A DNA stretch of 64,000 nucleotides from CAZICM01 sp964537685 (lineage in GTDB: Bacteria > Myxococcota_A > Polyangia > Polyangiales > Polyangiaceae), in the NCBI GenBank assembly GCA_964537685.1, contig CAZICM010000038.1:1-64000 (forward strand), in the 5' to 3' direction. This document shows positions 26,488 to 34,892 of this stretch, piece by piece. A program made the translations under genes and the position numbers. Each line of letters begins with the position of its first letter. Position 1 is the stretch's first letter. The notes beneath the pieces were generated by a model, which searched no databases, was not told where the DNA came from, and saw only the letters and a list, made by a program, of their open reading frames with translations.

Positions 26488-26711
26488 TGACACAGCCTCC
26501 TGCCCGTCGCATGCGACAGGCAACATGAAAGCGCAAGACGTATCGCACTCACTTCATTATGGCAAGAGAAATTGTGACATCGGACTCAGCCCGGCCCAAT
26601 CCAGGGGACAGCAAACGCACGATTCCGACACGGTGTCAAGACGCTTTGTTCCCGTACGGCACTTCAATGAATGCTCATGGAAACCCGAAGAACGCCGTTG
26701 CCTTGTCGTCC

Positions 26712-27347
26712 TCAAGGCCCCCACACCATCCAAGTCTCCTTGCAATCGCTCACCGGCACTTTCCCATCTTGCTCCCGGATAATCAACACCTGCTCTACCG
26801 GCGATTGAGGATATGTAACGTTGTTTTCGCATTCCGCGCTCTGGCCTGGACCTATCACGACCTTCGCCCCCACATTCACCGTGCATGTATTGAGCTTGTC
26901 CAAATCATTCCATTCCGCACATATCCCATAGTCCGTCCGGTATTTATCCTTGCTCCCAGAAGGCCGATCCAAAGTCCAATACGCCCCCGCTGGCTTTGCT
27001 TTCTTTGATGTCTCATAGGTCGAACTAAAGACCCGGTACACCGTCACCGGCTGCTTCACCACATACACGTCTCCCTTACACAAACTCCCCTTTCCAGGCG
27101 CCCCAATCGCAAACGAAGGCGCGGGCTCATCCACCAACCCCAACGCGGGCGGCGGCCTCTGCGCCGGCCCCGCACAGCTCGAAGCCGGCGGCGCTACCGG
27201 CTCGGACGTCGGCGCGGGCCCAGGCTGAGCTACACTCGCCGAAGCCTCGGGTTGAGGCAAGACCGTGCTATCGCTGGACCCCGTTGTGGCAGCAGCACCG
27301 CAGGCCGTCAGACCTAAAAACGCAAGGAATGCAGAGAGAATTCGCAT
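26712..27347 (-). CDS. small lipoprotein with Pro/Ala linker
   Basis: 211 residues; signal peptide with lipobox GLTAC (Cys16), then a Ser/Pro/Ala-rich linker to about residue 75. The folded part has paired cysteines and several Tyr/Trp (YVVKQPVTVYRVFSSTYETS, GAYWTLDRPS, TDYGICAEWND), suggesting a small beta domain. No known family recognised. It lies alone, and the 224 bp between it and the alkyl-sulfatase start show no clear feature. Confidence 0.75.
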   Translation of the reverse strand: MRILSAFLAFLGLTACGAAATTGSSDSTVLPQPEASASVAQPGPAPTSEPVAPPASSCAGPAQRPPPALGLVDEPAPSFAIGAPGKGSLCKGDVYVVKQPVTVYRVFSSTYETSKKAKPAGAYWTLDRPSGSKDKYRTDYGICAEWNDLDKLNTCTVNVGAKVVIGPGQSAECENNVTYPQSPVEQVLIIREQDGKVPVSDCKETWMVWGP

Positions 27348-27407
27348 GAACGCAACGCTAGGCGCCCATGCATAGGCTTGTCCAGAAAAAAGATCTCGAA
27401 CCGAAGG

Positions 27408-28763
27408 CTAAATCCCCGTTTCCAGCTCTACAATCGGATCGTTTACAAAGCCGGCCTCATAGCCAAACTCCGTCAAGGGAATTCCAGCGCCCCGAAGCGC
27501 CGTCAACAGCGCCCTCGACGTATTCCCACCCGCCTGCCGATAATGAACATTCCCCTTTAACCGTCCCCCGCCCTTTCCACATAAAAGCATCGGCATATCA
27601 CTCTGCGAATGGGTCCACCCCTCCGCATGCTCTGTGCATGCGAAAATCGAACAACTGTCCAGCAAATTCCCCACCCCCTCGGGCGTATTCTTTAAACGAT
27701 CGAGGAAATAGGCCAATTGCTTCATCGTAACCTTCACCGCCTCCACCTGCTTCGTATAGGGCGCCGGCTCTGTGTGATTCATATAATGCTGTCCATCCAT
27801 CGCCCCCACCATCCAATACACCACACCAGAACCACAGGTCGAATATTGAATCGAAAACGCCCGCGTCAGACCACAGGCCAGCGCCAGCGTCATTAAATCG
27901 CTCATCGCTTTGTTCTTCTCTTCAATTTGCTCGTTGGAGTTCACATCCCCCAACTCCCCAGGCGCCGCAGGCTTTTCACATGATGCCGCCGCCGACTTTA
28001 AACGCGCCTCCAGCTCTGAAATACTCGTCAAATGCTGCTCCAGCCGCTGCTTATCCTTCGAACCCAAGCGCCCCTGCAATCCCTTGATTTGCTCCCCCAC
28101 GGCATCGAGCACATGCACCCGAGCCTTGTTCAGCAGCGGATTCGATTCCTCCTGATTAAACAAACGCTCAAAAAAGGCTTGAGGCGACTCCTCCGAGGGA
28201 TTTACATTGGTCTCCCCATTCTTGCTCCCATTGTGGGATAGATGCTGAAAACTCGTCCCCTCATCCGTCCCCCGGAAGCGTGTCACCGCCGCCTCCAGCG
28301 ACTTGTACGGACTCGGACTCTGGGACTGAAAATACTGCGCCGCAATCTGATCCACACTCGGATACTTCATCGTCGATACAATGGTATCCCGCACATCATC
28401 AATCTTTAAATGCGGACCGCCCGAACATACCGCCGACATCCCCGAATGATGCGGATGAATCGGCGTCTTTACCGCCAAACCGCTAATCACACTCACATAC
28501 GCCTTATGCGGTAACAGCGCCTCCAAGGCATAGCCCGCAGGCACATTCCAATCCGGCCCTTCCATAGGCGGCGTCCACGTCGGCAAATGCACTCCATTGC
28601 CAAAAAACCATAGCCCAAAGCGCGTCGGAATCTCTGTTCCATCCGCCAGCGCCTCGCCATGCGTATTCAGCATAAAATCAAAGAACGGCAAACCGATGGC
28701 GACCGCGCCCCCAGCCAGCGCTCCCCTTAAAAATAAACGCCGCGAAGACTTTTGCTTGCTCAT
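27408..28763 (-). CDS. DUF1552 protein with Tat signal
   Basis: 451 residues. The N-terminus SRRLFLRGALAGGAVAIGLP is a twin-arginine signal, so export in folded form is predicted. Family features include RFGLWFFGNGVHLPTWTP, SVISGLAVKTPIHPHHSGM and LIDSCSIFACTEHAEGWTHS-like text near the C-terminus. DUF1552 proteins are regularly encoded beside DUF1592/DUF1588/DUF1585 proteins in Planctomycetes, Verrucomicrobia and Myxococcota, as here (4-bp overlap). They resemble the sulfatase/DUF1501 superfamily; no reaction is proven. Confidence 0.9.
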   Translation of the reverse strand: MSKQKSSRRLFLRGALAGGAVAIGLPFFDFMLNTHGEALADGTEIPTRFGLWFFGNGVHLPTWTPPMEGPDWNVPAGYALEALLPHKAYVSVISGLAVKTPIHPHHSGMSAVCSGGPHLKIDDVRDTIVSTMKYPSVDQIAAQYFQSQSPSPYKSLEAAVTRFRGTDEGTSFQHLSHNGSKNGETNVNPSEESPQAFFERLFNQEESNPLLNKARVHVLDAVGEQIKGLQGRLGSKDKQRLEQHLTSISELEARLKSAAASCEKPAAPGELGDVNSNEQIEEKNKAMSDLMTLALACGLTRAFSIQYSTCGSGVVYWMVGAMDGQHYMNHTEPAPYTKQVEAVKVTMKQLAYFLDRLKNTPEGVGNLLDSCSIFACTEHAEGWTHSQSDMPMLLCGKGGGRLKGNVHYRQAGGNTSRALLTALRGAGIPLTEFGYEAGFVNDPIVELETGI

Positions 28764-30397
28764 GGCTGTCCCTCCGTCACCGGCATACTCGCATAGCGAT
28801 ATCCATCATTGCTCACCAGCGTGACCACCAGCTCTTTAAAGTTATAGCTATGGCTCACAAAACCCTCAATCACCTGATCGACGCTGCGATCATCGCCGGA
28901 CCCCGCCAAATGCGCGCCCGCATGCTCATAAAAACGCCGCGCCACACACGCCCCAACCTCGGGCAGCGATGCCACCAAAGCCGCCATTTCCAGCGCCCCG
29001 TTCACCGGCGTCCCATCCACATCCGTCGCCGAATCAATGGGTAAATTGCTCTCGTCCACCTCGCGATAAGCCCCTATCGCATCATAGTTTTCAAACGCAA
29101 ATCCAATCGGATCCATCTTCGCATGACAGCCCGCGCATTCAGGATTCGTCCTATGCACATCCAGCCTCTGCCTCAAGGATGTCGGCTTGCCCGGATCGGG
29201 CTCGGGAAGCGTCGTGTTAATCCCCGGCGGGGGAGGCGGGATATCCTGACATAGCAAATTCAATCGCACAAAACGGCCCCTATGCGTCGGCGATGTCTGC
29301 GTTTTATGCGCATTGAGCGCCAAAAAGCCGGGCGTCGTCAAAATACCCGCCCTCGTTCCATCGTCCGGCAATGTTACCGGCATCCAATCCGGCCCCGATA
29401 CCCCCTCGATTCCATACACCCTTGCCAAATCCTCATTGATGTATGTATCCCGCGTCGTAAACAAATCGCGGAAATCGCCCTCCCGCTCAAATACATTTTC
29501 CTCAAACATCCGCTCCAGCTCAATGCGCATCGAAGGCCCAAGCGTCGCCGTAATCTGAGGAAACTTATCGGGCTGCTTATCGAGCGAATCCAGCTTGCCA
29601 ATATGCATAAAGTCGCGGAAAAACCGTGTCAGCGCCACCCTCGCCCTAGGATCGTCCAAGAGCCGCAGCGCATGCGCCCGAATCCCCTCCGCAGTCATGA
29701 GCTCGCCGTTTTGAGCCGCCGCCCTTAAATCGTCATCCGGCGGCGCATCCAACAACAGAAACGAAAGCCGGCTCGCCATCTCCCAGTTTGTATAGCGATA
29801 TCCCAAAGGACTCTTCTCACCCACCTCAACGCGAAATAAAAAGTGAGGCGATTGAAGCACCGCGCCCAGCATAAACTTCACGCCCAGCACAGGATCGCCC
29901 AAATCCACAACCACTTTTTCGGCCACCGAAATAAGCGCGCTTACCTCGCTGTCGGAAACCGGCCTGCGCCACGCGCGCGCCGCAAATGAGCCGGCAAAAC
30001 TCTTGACACACGCATCGGAAACCGACGTAACGGCACAGCCAATCAACGCATCCCGCCTCAGCGGATCGGCAAACACCTGATTGAGCACTTCGTACGTCGC
30101 CTTCTCATACTTCTCGGCATCGAGCGGAGAAATCGTACTTTTTGCCGCGGAAATCGATGTAAAACCATAGAGCACATCATCCGCGGGCAAATCCTTTGGC
30201 ATCACCAGAGGCTTACCAAACAGATCGAGCCAAGCATTCTTTAACTGAGGCTCGCTCAGCCGGTGAAGCGTCGCTTCCGCGGGAATAAAGCTTGGATCGG
30301 AAGCCAGTTTTTGTTCTTCCGGCGGATCGCCGATTACGCCCACGCAACCCGTCAGGGCCGCGAGCGAAAACAAGAGAGCTAGATGCCGATTTCGCAT
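28760..30397 (-). CDS. DUF1592/DUF1588/DUF1585 cytochrome-like lipoprotein
   Basis: 545 residues from the ATG at 30397, chosen for the lipoprotein signal MRNRHLALLFSLAALTGC; an upstream in-frame ATG would add 18 residues. Domains in order: DUF1587/1595-like (LSEPQLKNAWLDLFG), DUF1592 (FAARAWRRPVSDSEVSALIS and YRYTNWEMASRLSFLLLDAPPDD), DUF1588 (TTPGFLALNAHKTQTSPTHR) and DUF1585 at the end. A single CAGCH haem-attachment motif followed by AKMDPIGFAFENYDAIGAYR is present, so covalent haem c is likely. It overlaps the DUF1552 gene by 4 bp; the two probably act together in the envelope. Confidence 0.9.
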   Translation of the reverse strand: MRNRHLALLFSLAALTGCVGVIGDPPEEQKLASDPSFIPAEATLHRLSEPQLKNAWLDLFGKPLVMPKDLPADDVLYGFTSISAAKSTISPLDAEKYEKATYEVLNQVFADPLRRDALIGCAVTSVSDACVKSFAGSFAARAWRRPVSDSEVSALISVAEKVVVDLGDPVLGVKFMLGAVLQSPHFLFRVEVGEKSPLGYRYTNWEMASRLSFLLLDAPPDDDLRAAAQNGELMTAEGIRAHALRLLDDPRARVALTRFFRDFMHIGKLDSLDKQPDKFPQITATLGPSMRIELERMFEENVFEREGDFRDLFTTRDTYINEDLARVYGIEGVSGPDWMPVTLPDDGTRAGILTTPGFLALNAHKTQTSPTHRGRFVRLNLLCQDIPPPPPGINTTLPEPDPGKPTSLRQRLDVHRTNPECAGCHAKMDPIGFAFENYDAIGAYREVDESNLPIDSATDVDGTPVNGALEMAALVASLPEVGACVARRFYEHAGAHLAGSGDDRSVDQVIEGFVSHSYNFKELVVTLVSNDGYRYASMPVTEGQP

Positions 30398-30471
30398 AAG
30401 GAGCGAGCGTACACAGCCCGCGCTAAACATCAAGAGCCAACTTTTGGACAAACAATGATAGGCTCGCGCCC

Positions 30472-31416
30472 ATGCTGAAGCGCGCCCCCCAACCTTTGTC
30501 CAAACACCTAGGATACACGCTTATTTGTCTCATTCTCGGCGGCTTTTGCGCCTGCGGCCCCGAAAGCGAAAGCGCATCGGGCAGCTCGGATTCAAGCGGC
30601 AGCACCGGCGGCGGCAGCACCGGCAGCGGCCAAGGATCGGGCGTTCACGGATGCTTTGCCACCGAGACCACCTGCGATGGCAAATGCATCGACACCCAAA
30701 GCAACGCCCAGCACTGCGGAGGCTGCGGCAAAGCCTGCACGGGCGAAGCCGATCGCGTAGGCGCGTGCATCGAGGGAACGTGTCAATACCAATGCAACAG
30801 CGGCTTTGTGGATGATAACGGCGTATGCAAAAACTTCTTTGGCGCGCACGAATCGTTTCCCAACGACTGCCTGGGCTGCAATGTCCCCAACTCCATCACG
30901 GGCAACTGTTCTTGCCCCGCATCCACTGCCACGCTATCGCTGGCCGTTCAAAGCGACTGTCCTGCCAATCCTCTTCGGGCCTCGACGCGCCTGAACCTAT
31001 GCGTCACGCCTGGGGTCTCGGACCAGAGCGACTTTGGAGGCGCCTATCAAGTCGACGATTTGGACGGCTGGTGTGGAGCGAGCGCCAAGTGCCGGGTGGG
31101 CAATCCCATGATGGGCGGGGCGTGTGGATGTCCGGCGGGTTTTGATGAAGCGATTGGCCTGCGTTCCATTATCCGGCTCCCGTGTGATCAAGGCGAAGTG
31201 GGCACGGTGATTGTGGTATGCGGCAACAAAGACGTTCCCCCGCGCACCTTTGGAGGCGCCTATCAATTTGACGATATCGATCCTCAATGCCGCGTTGGCA
31301 ATCCTTGGACGGGAGGATGTTCATGTCCTGCTGGAACGACGGATCGGGTCTACCGGGTGATGGTCGATGGTGGGGCTGGGCTGTATGGGTCGACGATCCA
31401 TTTGTGCACCATGTAG
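30472..31416 (+). CDS. Cys-rich lipoprotein with repeated CxxG modules
   Basis: 314 residues. Signal peptide with lipobox FCAC (about Cys28), then a Ser/Gly linker to residue 57. Next comes a TTCDGKCIDTQSNAQHCGGCGKAC module, a pattern common in myxobacterial surface proteins. The C-terminal half contains two copies of a 60-70 residue unit marked by FGGAYQxDDxD, CRVGNP and CxCPAG. No enzyme motif. Divergent from the DUF1592 gene, 74 bp away. Confidence 0.82.
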   Translation: MLKRAPQPLSKHLGYTLICLILGGFCACGPESESASGSSDSSGSTGGGSTGSGQGSGVHGCFATETTCDGKCIDTQSNAQHCGGCGKACTGEADRVGACIEGTCQYQCNSGFVDDNGVCKNFFGAHESFPNDCLGCNVPNSITGNCSCPASTATLSLAVQSDCPANPLRASTRLNLCVTPGVSDQSDFGGAYQVDDLDGWCGASAKCRVGNPMMGGACGCPAGFDEAIGLRSIIRLPCDQGEVGTVIVVCGNKDVPPRTFGGAYQFDDIDPQCRVGNPWTGGCSCPAGTTDRVYRVMVDGGAGLYGSTIHLCTM

Positions 31417-31431
31417 AAAGGAAAACCAATC

Positions 31432-32679
31432 TTGCTCTCCTTTACTCGTATTCTCCCCCCCGCCCTCCTTCTCCTTGCCTGTGGAGGCTCTCCCCCGCCC
31501 TCACCCGCCTCCTCGGCATCCTCTCCCCCTGCATCCACCGCCTCCACCCCTCCCAGCGCAACGCCAAACCCACCCCCAAGCACCGGCCCCAGCACCGCCG
31601 AAACTCCGCCCCCCACAGACCCCCACAAACTCCACTTCATCGCCTATGGCAAAGACACCTGGGCCATGCGCTTCCTCAACCAAAAACTCCACCGCCGCGC
31701 CCAAAACAACAGCTTTGAACGCTATCAAGGCCAAGGAAAATGGCTCCGCGACGATTTCTTGTCCACCTTTCCCACAAGCAATAGTTGGCAAGGCACCGTT
31801 ATCCTCGAAGCCGAAGGAAATTGGCCCTCTCATCTTTATGCCCCCGTCCACGGAAAGTTCGATCAAATCTTTGAATACAAAGACCAGCAGTGGAAACCTA
31901 CCACCCTCCGCTATGCCGAACAGCTCCAGCCCTGGGCCGATGGAAGCGTTATCGGCCTTGTTCCTGGCAATACCCCCAATCCCTTTGTCGTCTATGGAAA
32001 CCCCAAGGTTCCCCTGCCCAAACCCGCCCGCCTCAAGAAACAGCGCTTCTTTTGCCCCCATCGCCTGGTTGTCCACGGCTACAAAGCCAAAACCACCGGC
32101 GACCTCGCCCTCTGGGGCACCGAATGCAAACAAGGCGAAAACTACCCCGACAACTACCATATCGAACGCTTTTATCCCGATGGCCGGCGCGAAACCATAA
32201 AATTCCCCCAACCCACCAAACGGGTCTGGGGTATGGCCTGGAACGGACGTCCTCCCGTGCTCGCCGTCTCTCCCGACGATATATGGATACCCACCCTTCA
32301 GCTCGAACCCCAAAAAGCCTGGCTGATGGCTCACTACGACGGCAAAAGCATTCAATACGAAGCCTTGCCCTTTGGAGGCCAGGAAGACTTTTTTGGAGCC
32401 GATCTCAAAGCCTCCGACGACGGCACCCTATGGTTTACCTTCCGGGCAGGCCATAGCAAACCCTTAGAACTCTGGTCCCGGTCCAAGGACGGCCAATGGA
32501 CCCAATGGGAAGTGCCTTCCATCTCGGCCATGCCTGGAGAAGAACGGTCGTATTACAACTATGCCAATCTATTTCCGGTGGGAAACGAGCTATGGATGGA
32601 AGCGGATTACTATACGAGCGGCTCGGTCATGGGGCATGCGATTTTATGCACCAAGGACTATAGCAAGGTGAAACCCTAG
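31432..32679 (+). CDS. lipoprotein with probable beta-propeller fold
   Basis: 415 residues starting at TTG, supported by AAAGGA 8 bp upstream. Signal peptide ends LLLLACGG (lipobox Cys17), followed by a long Pro/Ser/Thr-rich linker to about residue 60. The folded part has repeated Trp-containing strands (KDTWAMRFLNQ, GVWGMAWNG-like, DIWIPTLQLEPQKAWLMAHYDG, GTLWFTFRAGHSKPLELWSR, ELWMEADYYT) as in propellers. Binding partner unknown. It starts 15 bp after the Cys-rich lipoprotein gene, so the two are likely co-transcribed. Confidence 0.78.
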   Translation: MLSFTRILPPALLLLACGGSPPPSPASSASSPPASTASTPPSATPNPPPSTGPSTAETPPPTDPHKLHFIAYGKDTWAMRFLNQKLHRRAQNNSFERYQGQGKWLRDDFLSTFPTSNSWQGTVILEAEGNWPSHLYAPVHGKFDQIFEYKDQQWKPTTLRYAEQLQPWADGSVIGLVPGNTPNPFVVYGNPKVPLPKPARLKKQRFFCPHRLVVHGYKAKTTGDLALWGTECKQGENYPDNYHIERFYPDGRRETIKFPQPTKRVWGMAWNGRPPVLAVSPDDIWIPTLQLEPQKAWLMAHYDGKSIQYEALPFGGQEDFFGADLKASDDGTLWFTFRAGHSKPLELWSRSKDGQWTQWEVPSISAMPGEERSYYNYANLFPVGNELWMEADYYTSGSVMGHAILCTKDYSKVKP

Positions 32680-32733
32680 AAGGGAATCCCACCTGGCAGC
32701 CACGGCTTTTTAGATATTTAGCGAGAGGTTCAG

Positions 32734-33381
32734 ATGTCGGCACGAAAGCGAACTCCACCCCAAACCAGCAAGAGAACCAGCCCTGTCAGCCATTTCCGGC
32801 CGCACCCATGGCATGGCTTGGAAGTAGGCCCCGAGCCCCCCGAGGTTCTCAACGCATACATCGAGATCACGCCGTTTGACCTGATGAAATACGAAATCGA
32901 CAAGGTATCCGGTTATTTGCGCGTCGATCGGCCGCAGCGCTCTTCCGCGCAGCACCCGGCCCTCTATGGCTTTGTTCCTCGAACCTATTGCGCCGCTCGG
33001 GTATCTGCGCTGGCGCCTGGGACGCGGCGGGGCGACGGCGATCCTTTGGACATTTGCGTGCTCAGCGAACGGGCGATTACCCGAAACGAAATCATTGTAC
33101 AAGGCCGAGTCATTGGCGGGCTCCAAATGATCGACAACGGAGAGGCCGATGACAAGATCATCAGCGTACTCGAAAGCGACGATGTATGGGGAACCGCCCG
33201 CGATCTCAAGGACGTCCCATCCGTCATGGTCGAGCGGCTTCAGCACTATTTTTTAACCTATAAGCTTGTCCCGGGAAAGAAGGCCCAAGCCCGCATCGCC
33301 AAGGTCTATGGACGAGTTCATGCTCTGAAAGTCGTGCAGGCGGCCATGGCCGATTACGACGACAACTATGCCCTGATGTAA
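32734..33381 (+). CDS. ppa: inorganic pyrophosphatase (family I)
   Basis: 215 residues, slightly longer than most bacterial enzymes through a basic N-terminal extension of about 25 residues. The active-site signature DGDPLDICVL (about 101-110) matches the D-x-D-P-x-D consensus; other conserved parts are YGFVPRTYC, GRVIGGLQMIDNGEADDKII and a C-terminal helical region ending VPGKKAQARI. It hydrolyses pyrophosphate to phosphate in the cytoplasm with Mg2+. A GAGAGG ribosome binding site precedes the ATG. An AgmX-like lipoprotein gene follows 27 bp downstream. Confidence 0.95.
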   Translation: MSARKRTPPQTSKRTSPVSHFRPHPWHGLEVGPEPPEVLNAYIEITPFDLMKYEIDKVSGYLRVDRPQRSSAQHPALYGFVPRTYCAARVSALAPGTRRGDGDPLDICVLSERAITRNEIIVQGRVIGGLQMIDNGEADDKIISVLESDDVWGTARDLKDVPSVMVERLQHYFLTYKLVPGKKAQARIAKVYGRVHALKVVQAAMADYDDNYALM

Positions 33382-33408
33382 CAGAAAGCGAGACCCAGGA
33401 AACGACCT

Positions 33409-33996
33409 ATGAACACACCCACCCAAGTCCTTTTAACATTATGGACGGCGGCCATCCTCTCTGGGGCATTGACCGCGTGCGCCCCTCCACAACCAGAACC
33501 CCAAAGCCCCGGAACCGAAGCCGCTCCCAAAGCGCAACCGCCAGCCGAAACGCAAGCAAGCGCCCCGGCAGCGCCAACCCCAAGCGCCGCCCCAAGCGTC
33601 CCGCCTCCCAAGGAAAACGCCGCGCCGCCCCCACCCACCGAACAAGAATGCCGAGACCGCGCCGCCAAAATCACCCCGCCCGCCTCCACGGCAACCGAGG
33701 TCGTACAGCAATTCAAAGAGTTCTTTAACGCCTATCACGAAAGCTTCCGCTGCTGCTTCGATGCGCTCCATGCTCCCAGCAATCCAGGCAAGAGCGCCAA
33801 AGTAACCATGCTCGTCGATGTGGACGGGGACGGCCATCTCAAGAAGGCCGAAATCATCGCTGCGGAGAGCGATCCTGTATCGGCGCAGACCCAGAAATGC
33901 ATGGTCGACATTGCGGTGGGGCTTAGCTATCCCAAACCCGCGAGCAGCAAGGCGGTGGGCTATAAGCGGATTTTTGATTTTAAAGCCCGGCGCTAG
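33409..33996 (+). CDS. lipoprotein with AgmX/PglI-type C-terminal domain
   Basis: 195 residues. Signal with lipobox LTAC (Cys24), then a very Pro/Ala-rich linker to about residue 78. The C-terminal 90 residues (FRCCFDALHAPSNPGKSAKV, VDVDGDGHLKKAEIIA, CMVDIAVGLSYPKPASSKA) match the AgmX/PglI C-terminal or TonB-like domain common in Myxococcota, where some members serve in gliding or envelope machines. AGGAAAC precedes the ATG. It converges with the 34006-34761 gene with 9 bp between stops. Confidence 0.8.
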   Translation: MNTPTQVLLTLWTAAILSGALTACAPPQPEPQSPGTEAAPKAQPPAETQASAPAAPTPSAAPSVPPPKENAAPPPPTEQECRDRAAKITPPASTATEVVQQFKEFFNAYHESFRCCFDALHAPSNPGKSAKVTMLVDVDGDGHLKKAEIIAAESDPVSAQTQKCMVDIAVGLSYPKPASSKAVGYKRIFDFKARR

Positions 33997-34005
33997 AGCG
34001 GAGCT

Positions 34006-34761
34006 CTAAGGCGTCTTTGTCCCCTCCGGCTCCCCCTTTGCACCCGCCTTCTTCTTTCCCCCGGCGCGAGCCTCGATCATCATATCCATATAGCCAAAGA
34101 CCCGCGTATCGATATCGGCCGGCAGCGCCCCCAACAGCTTGGCTTCCCGCTTCAAATTCTCCCTAAAGCTATCGAGAATCCCCAGCATCTCGCTACGGAG
34201 CAAGCCCGCATGCGCCTTGCCCTCTTTATCGGCGCGCTGAGCCAGCAAAACCCCGATACGCTCCCCCGAAGCCAAAAACGAGCTGACCCAATCATAGAGC
34301 GACGCAGGCGCCGCGGGATCGCCCATGGGAGCAAGAGGAATTGACTTTAAATCTACCTCATGGGAGGACAGAAGGGCCTTACGCTGAATCGCATTGGCCG
34401 CCTCGCTCGCATAGGTCCCCTGCAACTCCTGCCCTTCGGTGATATAGGTTTGACGCACCATACGCATCACATCCTTCACCTGCTTATTCACCTCTGGATG
34501 CCCCAGATAGGCATCGGTCAACTTAAGAATAGCGGCCCCCGAAGCATCATGAAACACATCCTCGGCGCCCAGCTCAGCGGCAAAGGGAACCTTGCCCGAA
34601 GAGATACCCGGAAAGAGGTTTTCGGACTTTTTCACATAGGCTTCCAGCATCGGGACCATAGCTTTACCCGCGTAGGAAAGCTCTACATCGGGCTTTCGTT
34701 GGGTGAGCATGTCGTTGCAGACCAGAACAATGTCTTGAAAGTTGAGGTAGTTGCTGTTCAT
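34006..34761 (-). CDS. hypothetical soluble protein
   Basis: 251 residues, mainly helical by composition, without signal peptide or TM segment. Visible features: NFQDIVLVCNDMLTQRKPDV at the N-terminus, a central YITEGQELQGTYASEAANAI helix and a Lys/Gly-rich basic tail. I do not recognise a family and see no catalytic motif. AAGG lies 5 bp before the ATG. It is divergent from the neprosin-like gene, 131 bp away. Confidence 0.65.
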   Translation of the reverse strand: MNSNYLNFQDIVLVCNDMLTQRKPDVELSYAGKAMVPMLEAYVKKSENLFPGISSGKVPFAAELGAEDVFHDASGAAILKLTDAYLGHPEVNKQVKDVMRMVRQTYITEGQELQGTYASEAANAIQRKALLSSHEVDLKSIPLAPMGDPAAPASLYDWVSSFLASGERIGVLLAQRADKEGKAHAGLLRSEMLGILDSFRENLKREAKLLGALPADIDTRVFGYMDMMIEARAGGKKKAGAKGEPEGTKTP

Positions 34762-34892
34762 AAGAACCTTGGATAGATGGCTTGATGGGGGGTGTCAAGG
34801 AATTTCTTAGACAGGCCAAGTATCCTTTGCGCTGACCGAGCCCCTTCCGATACATTCATGCGCAGAGGCAAGGAGCGCGAAAGAATACTGGC

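Noticed and set aside
31501..32355. Gly-rich 284-residue protein on the minus strand
   Set aside because: Fully inside the lipoprotein gene on the other strand, which has a signal peptide, ribosome binding site and propeller-like repeats.
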